A stretch of DNA of 64,000 nt from Trujillonella endophytica (GTDB lineage: Bacteria > Actinomycetota > Actinomycetes > Mycobacteriales > Geodermatophilaceae), in NCBI RefSeq assembly GCF_900110555.1, contig NZ_FOEE01000018.1, positions 23,355-87,354 of the forward strand, in the 5' to 3' direction. Under the pieces are notes generated by a model. The model was given only the letters and a program-made list of their open reading frames with translations. It was not told the DNA's origin and did no database searches. The translations under genes were made by a program, and so were the position numbers. Of the stretch, positions 57,878 through 64,000 are shown piece by piece; within the stretch, counting starts at the first letter, position 1, and every line of letters begins with the position of its first letter.

Positions 57878-58033
57878 ATGACTCTCGGTGGCATCCTCGT
57901 CCTGCTGTTCTTGCTCGCCGTCGGCGCGCTCGCCGTGACCACGCTGGTGGTCGCCGTGCGCGGCGGCCGCGGCCCGGGGGACCCGCCCGCCAGCCACGCC
58001 CGCGTGGACCCGGCCGGGTTCTTTTCCGCTTGA
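57878..58033 (+). CDS. 51-residue membrane protein divergent from MocR
   Basis: ATG 57878 to TGA 58033 encodes 51 residues: one transmembrane helix (GGILVLLFLLAVGALAVTTLVVAV), then a basic turn RGGRG and a soluble end PPASHARVDPAGFFSA. It starts 18 nt after the MocR inverted repeat. No known family is recognised. Its position makes it the likely target of the MocR regulator. Codon use is as biased as in the neighbours (GC-rich third positions), which supports a real gene. Confidence 0.65.
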   Translation: MTLGGILVLLFLLAVGALAVTTLVVAVRGGRGPGDPPASHARVDPAGFFSA

Positions 58034-58116
58034 GGTGGGCGCCGGGGATGCCGATGCAGCGATGAGGTGGAGCGTCTGCTCCGTCGCACGCGTGCCCGCG
58101 TCCGGAGGAGAAGTCG

Positions 58117-59562
58117 GTGGTCCACGGCAGCGCACGGCCCGAGGGGCGCCCGTGGGTGCTCGTCGCCTACGCCGTGGCCCTCACCGGCTCCGCGCTGGCC
58201 TTCGGCATCGATCCGGTGCTCGGCGTCCTCGCGGGCGCGCTGAACATCGTCTTCGGCATCTACTTCTGCCGGCACCTCGCCTTCGCCGTCGCCGCCGCCC
58301 GCTGGGCCGAGCGTGACCTGCTGGCCGCCGACGTCGGCCTGGACGACTACGTCCCGCAGGTGGCGGTGTTCGTCGGCTGCAAGAACGAGGAGCTCGTCGT
58401 CGACGGGATGGTCACGGCGCTGCTCGCGCTGGACTACCCGGCCGACCGGATCACCCTCGTCGTCGTCGACGACGGCTCGGACGACGCGACCGGCGCCAAG
58501 CTCGACGCGTGGGCGGCGATCGAGCCGCGGCTGAGGGTCCTGCACCGCGCGGTCGGCTCCGGCGGCGGCAAGTCCGGCGCCCTCAACGACGCGCTCGAGC
58601 TGGTCGACGCCGAGGTCGTGCTCGTGTTCGACGCCGACCACGAGCCCGAGCCGACGGCCCTGCGCCGGCTGGTCCGGCACTTCCGCGACCCCTCCGTCGG
58701 GGCGGTCATGGGCCGGTGCGTGATCCGCAACGGCAAGGACTCGCACATGGCCGGGACGGTGTTCGTCGACTACCTGTCCGGCTACCTGGTCAACGAGTAC
58801 GGCCGGCAGGCCCTGTTCGAGCTGCCGGCCTACGGCGGGGCCAACTGCGCCGTCCGGATGTCGACGCTGCGCGCGCTCGGCGGCTGGAACCCCGAGACCG
58901 TCACCGAGGACACCGACCTCACGCTGCGGATCCTGATGGCCGGCCAGCGGGTCCGCTACGACGTCTCGGCGATCGACTACGAGGAGGCGGTGGTCACCGC
59001 CCAGCGCTTCTGGAAGCAGCGCTACCGCTGGGCCCGCGGCCACCAGAAGTGCCTGCGCGACTACTGGCGGCCGCTCATGCGCTCGCCGTACCTCTCGCTG
59101 CTGGAGAAGTTCGAGACGACGCTGTTCCTGCTCGTCTACCACGTGCCCGTGCTCAGCGGCATCGGCGTGCTGCTCACCGTGCTGCGCGTGTTCGGCATCG
59201 GCGACCTGCCCGCGGTCGCGGTGCTGCCGCTGTCGATGCTGCTGTTCGTCGGCCCGCTCGCCGAGCTCTCCGTGGGCCTGCTCATCGGCCGGGTCGAGCG
59301 CCGCTCCGCCTGGCGGCTGCTGGGCTTCCTGCCGGCGTTCGCCCTGTCCATCTGGATCACCAGCCGGGCCTACGTCGACGGGATGCTCGGCCGCCCGTAC
59401 TCGTGGGTGAAGACGTCGCGCTCGGGGGCCACCTCCACGGTCCGCCCGGCGCCCTCGCCGCAGCCCTCCGCCCTCTCGGAGCGCGCGCCCGTGCCGACCC
59501 CGGTCGCCGGGCGGCCGCGCACGTTCGCCGCCGAGCACGCAAGTGAGGTGGGGGGCCGATGA
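58117..59562 (+). CDS. Membrane-bound family 2 glycosyltransferase (processive type)
   Basis: 481 residues. Two N-terminal helices (about 12-60), a GT-A catalytic domain (about 80-300) and three or four C-terminal helices (about 325-395). Catalytic residues: DDG at 118-120, DAD at 172-174, TEDTD at 263-267 and QRYRW at 301-305, the D,D,D,QxxRW set of processive synthases (cellulose, hyaluronan and poly-GlcNAc type). A strong GGAGGAG ribosome site precedes GTG 58117. First gene of a five-gene operon in which all junctions overlap by 4 nt. Confidence 0.93.
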   Translation: MVHGSARPEGRPWVLVAYAVALTGSALAFGIDPVLGVLAGALNIVFGIYFCRHLAFAVAAARWAERDLLAADVGLDDYVPQVAVFVGCKNEELVVDGMVTALLALDYPADRITLVVVDDGSDDATGAKLDAWAAIEPRLRVLHRAVGSGGGKSGALNDALELVDAEVVLVFDADHEPEPTALRRLVRHFRDPSVGAVMGRCVIRNGKDSHMAGTVFVDYLSGYLVNEYGRQALFELPAYGGANCAVRMSTLRALGGWNPETVTEDTDLTLRILMAGQRVRYDVSAIDYEEAVVTAQRFWKQRYRWARGHQKCLRDYWRPLMRSPYLSLLEKFETTLFLLVYHVPVLSGIGVLLTVLRVFGIGDLPAVAVLPLSMLLFVGPLAELSVGLLIGRVERRSAWRLLGFLPAFALSIWITSRAYVDGMLGRPYSWVKTSRSGATSTVRPAPSPQPSALSERAPVPTPVAGRPRTFAAEHASEVGGR

Positions 59563-60773
59563 CGGCGGCGGTCGAGCTCCACCCGCGCCCGACCCGCCGG
59601 CCCGGCCTCATCCGGCGGGGGAGCGGCCGGCGGCTGCTGCCGGTCGCGCTGGACCTGGTGGTCGCCGCCGCGATCTGCCTGGTCGGCTTCCGCTACCTGA
59701 CCGATCCGCTGCGGGAGTTCGAGGCGACGGTCCTCGGCCAGGTCATGTCCTGGATCTACCCCGGGCAGGCCTCGAACGTGCTTCCGGGGCACGTCCTGCT
59801 GTTCCCCGAGGGCGCCCCGATCATCGACGCCGTCGTCACGCCGTCGTGCTCGTCGATCCTCTCGGTGCTCGGCCTGACCGCCCTCACCGTGGCCGTGCTG
59901 CGCGGCCGCAAGCTGCACGCGCTCGGCGGCCTGCTGTTCGCCGTCACCGTGCTCCTCGTGCTCAACCACCTGCGCCTGCTGCTGTCGGCGCTGGCCGGCA
60001 TGTGGTGGGGCGACGGGGCGCTGGTCCTCTTCCACGACTGGGTCGGCACGCTGTGGAACCTCGCCGCCACCCTCGGCGGCTTCCTCCTGATGGTGTGGGT
60101 GACCCTGCCGGCGCTGGAGCGGGCCGAGCAGGACGTCGACGGCCGGCACACCGCCCGCCGGCCCGACACCTGGGCCCGCCCGGGGCTGGGCTACCGGATG
60201 CTCGAGGGCGAGTCGGCCCAGGAGGCGGCGGCCCGGCGCACGACGCTCACCGGGCTCCTGCACCGCTACGTCTATCCCCGGTGGTTCTCCCAGCGGCTGG
60301 CCGCCCGGCGGGAGAGCGGCCGCATCGACTACCGCATCGGGCACCTGCCGGCCGAGGCCCGCATGGCGCGCATCCGGGAGCTCGCCGCGGACGGCCTGGG
60401 CGCGCACACCGCCTCGCTGGTCGCCGTGGCCACCTACGAGGAGGACCCGCTGGTCCTGGACTGCCTCGCACTGGCGGTCGCGGCGCGCCAGTGGGAGCCG
60501 ATCACCAACCACCGCGTGGCGTCCCTGCGGCTGTGGGCCCGCGGCTGGATGCTGGCCCGCCGCCCGGACGAGCACGTCGACGACGACGTCGCGCTGCCCG
60601 AGGAGACCGAGGCGGCGGCCGACGGCGCCACCACCCGGATCTCGGCGGTCGCCCGCATGGCCGTCCCACCACGACCGCCGCCCGCAGCCGGCCGGTCCGG
60701 CCGCGCCCCGCAGCGGCAGCTGAGCTTCGCCCGTCCCACCGCACCACCCGCCTCGGAGGAGACGCCCCGGTGA
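59559..60773 (+). CDS. Exosortase/archaeosortase-family membrane protease with C-terminal extension
   Basis: 404 residues. The first ~185 form a multi-helix membrane domain with the exosortase triad in order: Cys97 in VTPSCSSILSVLG, Arg139 in LNHLRLLLSAL, His159 in LFHDWVGTLWN. Exosortases cut and anchor proteins that carry a C-terminal sorting signal, usually next to polysaccharide genes. Residues ~190-404 are a soluble part not typical of the family, with RYVYPRWFSQRLAARRESGRIDYRIGHLP and AHTASLVAVATYEEDPLVLDCLALAVAARQW, ending in a disordered Pro/Arg tail. No target protein is visible in the window. Confidence 0.82.
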   Translation: MTAAVELHPRPTRRPGLIRRGSGRRLLPVALDLVVAAAICLVGFRYLTDPLREFEATVLGQVMSWIYPGQASNVLPGHVLLFPEGAPIIDAVVTPSCSSILSVLGLTALTVAVLRGRKLHALGGLLFAVTVLLVLNHLRLLLSALAGMWWGDGALVLFHDWVGTLWNLAATLGGFLLMVWVTLPALERAEQDVDGRHTARRPDTWARPGLGYRMLEGESAQEAAARRTTLTGLLHRYVYPRWFSQRLAARRESGRIDYRIGHLPAEARMARIRELAADGLGAHTASLVAVATYEEDPLVLDCLALAVAARQWEPITNHRVASLRLWARGWMLARRPDEHVDDDVALPEETEAAADGATTRISAVARMAVPPRPPPAAGRSGRAPQRQLSFARPTAPPASEETPR

Positions 60774-61819
60774 CCTCGACCCTCGACGCGCGACCGGCGT
60801 CCGCCGGTGCTCCCGTCCCGCGCTCCGCGCCGTCGGTCCTCGTGACCGGGGCCGGCGGACCGGCCGGCATCGCCGTCGTCCGCCGGCTCATGGCCCTCGG
60901 GCACCGGGTGGTCGCGGCCGACGCCGACCCGCGGGCCACCGGCTGCGCGCTGGCCGACGTCGGCGTGCTGCTGCCGCGCGCGGACCACCCCCACTTCATC
61001 GACGCCCTGATCGGCGTCGCCGCGGCGCACGGCGCCGATGCCCTGGTCCCGACCGTCGCCGAGGAATTGCCGGCGCTCGCCGCAGGCGCCGCCCGGCTGG
61101 CCGCGGCCGGCGTCGCCACCTGGCTGTCGGACCCGGCGGGCGTGGCCGTGTGCTGCGACAAGGCCGCCTTCGCCCGGGCGATGCGGGCGGCGGGCGTGCC
61201 GCACCCCCCGACGACCGACACCCCCGCCGGGATGGTCGAGGTGCCCGGCCCCTGGGTGGTCAAGCCGCGCGCGGGCCGCGGCAGCCGCGGCGTGCACCTG
61301 CTCGACCGGCGCTCGGCCGTGGTCGAGGCCCTCCGCACGGACGGGTCGCTGATCGCCCAGACCCGGCTGGTCGGGCGCGAGTTCACCGCCGACGCCCTCG
61401 TGGCGCGCACCGGCGAGCTGCTCACCGTCGTCCCGCGGTGGCGCGAGGAGACCCGCGCCGGCATCTCGACCAAGGGCAGCACCTTCGACTCCACCGCGGT
61501 CACCGACGTCGTCGCCAGCGCGCTGGAGGCCGTGGGGCTGACCGGCCCCGCCAACGTGCAGGGCTTCGTCACCGGCGACGGCAGCGCCACCGTGGTCGAG
61601 ATCAACCCCCGGTTCTCCGGCGGCCTGCCGCTGACGCTGGCGGCCGGAGCGGACGTCGTCGGCGCCTACCTGACCGGTATCCGGGAGCCGGAGCGCCGGC
61701 TCGGGCACCTGTGGTTCACCCCCGGCGTGAGCATGCGGCGCTACTTCGCCGAGGTCTTCACCGCCGCGGACGGCAGCCCCGTGGCCGACCCCAGCGTGGC
61801 GACGGCGGTGCGGGCATGA
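60770..61819 (+). CDS. ATP-grasp ligase family protein
   Basis: 349 residues. N-terminal Rossmann-like part (SVLVTGAGGPAGIAVVRRLMALGHRVVAADAD), central ATP-grasp fold: CDKAAFARAMRAAGVPHPPT, PWVVKPRAGRGSRGVHLL (ATP-binding Lys), GREFTADALVA, VVEINPRFSGGLPLTLAAG (Mg2+-binding Glu/Asn). It resembles carbamoyl-phosphate-synthase/PylC-like carboxylate-amine ligases. It likely joins an amino acid or amine to a carboxylate on the product of the operon, for example an amino acid on a sugar (inference). 4-nt overlaps on both sides. Confidence 0.88.
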   Translation: MTSTLDARPASAGAPVPRSAPSVLVTGAGGPAGIAVVRRLMALGHRVVAADADPRATGCALADVGVLLPRADHPHFIDALIGVAAAHGADALVPTVAEELPALAAGAARLAAAGVATWLSDPAGVAVCCDKAAFARAMRAAGVPHPPTTDTPAGMVEVPGPWVVKPRAGRGSRGVHLLDRRSAVVEALRTDGSLIAQTRLVGREFTADALVARTGELLTVVPRWREETRAGISTKGSTFDSTAVTDVVASALEAVGLTGPANVQGFVTGDGSATVVEINPRFSGGLPLTLAAGADVVGAYLTGIREPERRLGHLWFTPGVSMRRYFAEVFTAADGSPVADPSVATAVRA

Positions 61820-62967
61820 GCCGCGTCCGGTCGGTCCTGGTGCCGTTCGGCACCCGCCCCGAGGTGGTCAAGCTCGCCCCCGTCGTCGCGGCTCTCACCG
61901 CCGCCGGGCACCGGGTGGACGTCGTCGACACCGGCCAGCACACCGATCCCGCGCTCTCCACCGAGCTCCAGGAGACCCTCGGGCTGGCGCCGACGCTGCG
62001 CTTCGCCCTGCCGACCGACGGGCCGGAGAACCGGCTGGGCGCGCTGCACGCCGACGCCGCCCGCGCGGTCGCCCGCTTCCGGCCCGACGTCGTCTTGGCC
62101 CTCGGCGACACCAACACCGTGCCCGCCTACGCGCTCGCCGCCCGGGGGGCCGGCGTGCCGTTCGCGCACCTGGAGGCCGGCCTGCGCAGCCTCAACCCGC
62201 GCAGCGTGGAGGAGGTCAACCGGCGGGTCGCCGCGGCCGTCGCGGCCCTGCACCTGGCCCCGACCCGGCGCGCCGCGGCGTTCCTCGCGGCCGAGGGGGT
62301 GCCCGCCGAGCGGGTGTTCGTCGTCGGCAACCCCGTGGTCGACACCCTCGTGGCGCGCGGCGTGCGCGCCGTGCCGGTGGCCGAGCGGCGCGGCGTCCTG
62401 GTGACGGCGCACCGGCCCACCAACGTCGACGACCCGGTGCGGCTCAAGCGGCTCGTCGGCATCGTCCGGTCGCTGGCCGAGCAGGTCGGCCCGGTGACCT
62501 TCCCGGTGCACCCGCGGACCGCCGCCCGGCTGGCCGCCACCGGCCTGGACGCCGAGCTGGACGCCCCGGGCATCACGCTGAGCGGGCCGATCGGCTACGA
62601 CGAGCTGCTCGCCGCGCTCGCCTCCGCCCGGCTCGCGGTGACCGACTCCGGCGGCATCCAGGAGGAGGCCGCCTACCTCGGCGTGCCCGTCGTCGTCCTG
62701 CGCGGGTCGACGCCGCGCTGGGAGGGCGTGGAGGCCGGCACCACCACCCTGGCCGGCCTGGCCGACGACACCGCCGCCGACGCGGTGCTCGCCGCCGCCG
62801 CCCGGCACACCACCCCGGAGGCCCAGGCCCGCGCCGCGGCCCTGCCCTGCCCGTACGGGGACGGCACGACCGGCCCGCAGGTCGCCGCGATCCTCGGCGA
62901 CCCCGCCACCGACGCCCTGCTCGCGATCGAGGAGCCCGACTTCACCGACGGCCGGCTGCCGTGGTGA
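61816..62967 (+). CDS. wecB: Non-hydrolysing UDP-N-acetylglucosamine 2-epimerase
   Basis: 383 residues. Family motifs: SVLVPFGTRPEVVKLAPVVAAL, VDTGQHTDPALS, LGDTNTVPAYALAAR, FAHLEAGLRS, VLVTAHRPTNVDDP, FPVHPRTA, SDSGGIQEEA-like (VTDSGGIQEEAAYLGVPVVVLR) and the ending TTRW-type segment here as STPRWEGVEAG. It interconverts UDP-GlcNAc and UDP-ManNAc, so the operon probably uses ManNAc or a derivative such as ManNAcA. The usual RE(x)TERPE is replaced by RGSTPRWE. 4-nt overlaps on both sides. Confidence 0.92.
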   Translation: MSRVRSVLVPFGTRPEVVKLAPVVAALTAAGHRVDVVDTGQHTDPALSTELQETLGLAPTLRFALPTDGPENRLGALHADAARAVARFRPDVVLALGDTNTVPAYALAARGAGVPFAHLEAGLRSLNPRSVEEVNRRVAAAVAALHLAPTRRAAAFLAAEGVPAERVFVVGNPVVDTLVARGVRAVPVAERRGVLVTAHRPTNVDDPVRLKRLVGIVRSLAEQVGPVTFPVHPRTAARLAATGLDAELDAPGITLSGPIGYDELLAALASARLAVTDSGGIQEEAAYLGVPVVVLRGSTPRWEGVEAGTTTLAGLADDTAADAVLAAAARHTTPEAQARAAALPCPYGDGTTGPQVAAILGDPATDALLAIEEPDFTDGRLPW

Positions 62968-63671
62968 CCCGGCCGCCGCTGGGCGTCGTCGTCGACCTCG
63001 ACGACACCCTCTATCCGCAGGCGGACTACCTGGCCGGCGCGGCGGTCGCCGTCGGGGCGGCGGCGTCCGCCGCGGGGCTGGACGGCGACCGCGTGCACGC
63101 CGCCCTCGTCCGCGAGCTCGCCGCCGCGTCGGACGCCGGCGGCACCATCGACCGGGCGCTGCTGGCTGCCGGGGTCCCGGCCGGGAACCTGCCCGACCTG
63201 GTGCCGGCGCTGGTCGCCGCGTTCACCCGGCACGAGCCGGTGCGGCTGACGCCCTACCCCGGCGTCCCCGAGGCATTGCAGTCGCTCGCCGCCGCGGCGC
63301 CCCTGGCCTGCCTCACCGACGGCAACCCGGTCATCCAGGCCGCCAAGCTGGCCGCCACGGGGCTGGGCCCGCTGCTGCCGGTCGTCCTCGTGACCGACAC
63401 GCTCGGGGGCCGCGCCGCCCGCAAGCCCGCACCGGCCGGCCTGCTCGCGCTCGCCGGGACCCTCGGCGTCCCCGCCGACCGGCTCCTGGTCATCGGCGAC
63501 CGCCCGGGCAAGGACGTCGCGGTGGCCGCCGCGGTGGGAGCCCGGGCGATCCGCATCCGGCAGGGGGAGTACGCCACCGCTGCGGACGAGCCGCAGGCCA
63601 TGGCGGTCGTCGACTCGTTCCCGGCCGCCGCACGGCTGGCCCTGGACCTGCTGGCCGCTGTCCCCGCCTGA
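62964..63671 (+). CDS. HAD-superfamily hydrolase
   Basis: 235 residues. HAD motifs: I VVDLDDTLYP (nucleophile Asp and acid Asp), II LACLTDGNP, III RKPAPAGLLAL (Lys), IV VIGDRPGKDVAVAAAVG. The cap is helical, inserted after motif I. It is probably a sugar-phosphate or nucleotide phosphatase acting in the same pathway as the epimerase and glycosyltransferase. The GTG overlaps the epimerase stop by 4 nt. Last gene of the operon; IS110 sequence follows. Confidence 0.9.
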   Translation: MTRPPLGVVVDLDDTLYPQADYLAGAAVAVGAAASAAGLDGDRVHAALVRELAAASDAGGTIDRALLAAGVPAGNLPDLVPALVAAFTRHEPVRLTPYPGVPEALQSLAAAAPLACLTDGNPVIQAAKLAATGLGPLLPVVLVTDTLGGRAARKPAPAGLLALAGTLGVPADRLLVIGDRPGKDVAVAAAVGARAIRIRQGEYATAADEPQAMAVVDSFPAAARLALDLLAAVPA

Positions 63672-63908
63672 CAGTGAGGATGGAGAGGACGGGGTCACCC
63701 CTGGTGGTCTGACTCTCCGCCTGACCGACGCCTTGCTGTCCTGCTGTGGGATGTGTCGGCCGTGTGGGGGTGGCCCCGTCCCTGCACGTCACCGGGCGGG
63801 ACGTCCGTGACCTCATAGGAGCCTGTGCAAGAGGCGCCCATCACTGTCCTGTCCGCCTCGTCCGGCTCGGTGCGTGCCGTCTCATCGGTGCGAGCGACAA
63901 GGACGGCG
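63672..63908 (+). mobile_element. Non-coding left end of an IS110-family element (possible bridge RNA region)
   Basis: This 237-nt gap lies between the HAD gene and the IS110 transposase start. It is less GC-rich than the surroundings and has no convincing ORF. The part from about 63800 (CCTCATAGGAGCCTGTGC, GAGGCGCCCATCACTGTCC) resembles left ends of actinobacterial IS110 elements as I remember them. In the IS110 family this region encodes the guide (bridge) RNA. The exact IS boundary cannot be set by eye since IS110 elements lack terminal inverted repeats. Confidence 0.55.
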
Positions 63909-64000
63909 ATGACCATCATGGCGAGTACGGGGCTGGATGTCTTCGGCGGCGTGGACACCCACGGCCGGACCCACCACGCGGCTGCGATCGACGGCACCGG
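63909..64000 (+). CDS. IS110-family transposase, N-terminal end (partial)
   Basis: The window ends after 30 codons: MTIMASTGLDVFGGVDTHGRTHHAAAIDGT. The GVDTHxxTHHAAAID segment is the start of the RuvC-like DEDD catalytic domain of IS110 transposases (first catalytic Asp). An ATG at 63918 could also be used. The gene runs off the right edge. Confidence 0.85.
   Translation, partial: MTIMASTGLDVFGGVDTHGRTHHAAAIDGT

Overview
The window is very GC-rich, uses GTG starts freely, and is packed with 4-nt ATGA/GTGA gene overlaps and leaderless promoters. Gene content and order are actinobacterial. The order leuA / lysC-asd / metallophosphoesterase / ponA2-type PBP / two ArsA-Get3-like ATPases / DUF4177 / RidA / NUDIX / GlxR-Crp / small membrane protein / nth / TlpA / NUDIX / marP / epoxide hydrolase / holin-like / acs follows the Mycobacterium tuberculosis Rv3710-Rv3667 block. 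A Geodermatophilaceae-like organism (Blastococcus, Geodermatophilus, Modestobacter) is my best guess, but no 16S or other marker is present to confirm it.

Layout. 1-3.2 kb: end of an mrp (mnh) Na+/H+ antiporter operon, subunits C (tail) D E F G. 3.2-4.7 kb: ECF sigma factor coupled to a glyoxalase-like protein. 4.7-6.6 kb: leuA behind a leucine leader peptide and hairpin (attenuator). 6.6-9.2 kb: HTH protein, a triple palindromic repeat, and a phospholipase D-like protein. 9.2-11.6 kb: lysC-asd, ending in a 22-bp perfect inverted repeat. 11.6-15.9 kb: S9 peptidase and two CNNM/CBS membrane proteins. 15.96 kb: tRNA-Pro(CGG). 16-36 kb: the conserved actinobacterial block above, followed by FhuF-like, QueA-like, SDR, SoxR (with a clear SoxR box) and a DODA-type dioxygenase. 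36.7-38.4 kb: a secreted M28 aminopeptidase.

38.5-49.2 kb is one long minus-strand cobalamin operon under a cobalamin riboswitch. It encodes a Mg/cobalto-chelatase-like protein, CobO, CobB, the CbiMNQO cobalt transporter, a CbiG/CobE-like domain, CobC, CobT and CysG/CobA. CobQ sits apart at 53.6 kb. 49-57.9 kb holds small regulator/membrane pairs, an AbrB-type transporter, a PemK/MazF-like protein, a PPOX protein, an acyltransferase, an ANTAR protein and a MocR regulator with its own inverted-repeat operator.

58.1-63.7 kb is the most unusual part. It is a five-gene operon in which every junction overlaps by 4 nt: membrane glycosyltransferase 2, an exosortase-like membrane protease with a long C-terminal extension, an ATP-grasp ligase, a non-hydrolysing UDP-GlcNAc 2-epimerase and a HAD phosphatase. 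The window ends in the left end and first 30 codons of an IS110-family transposase.
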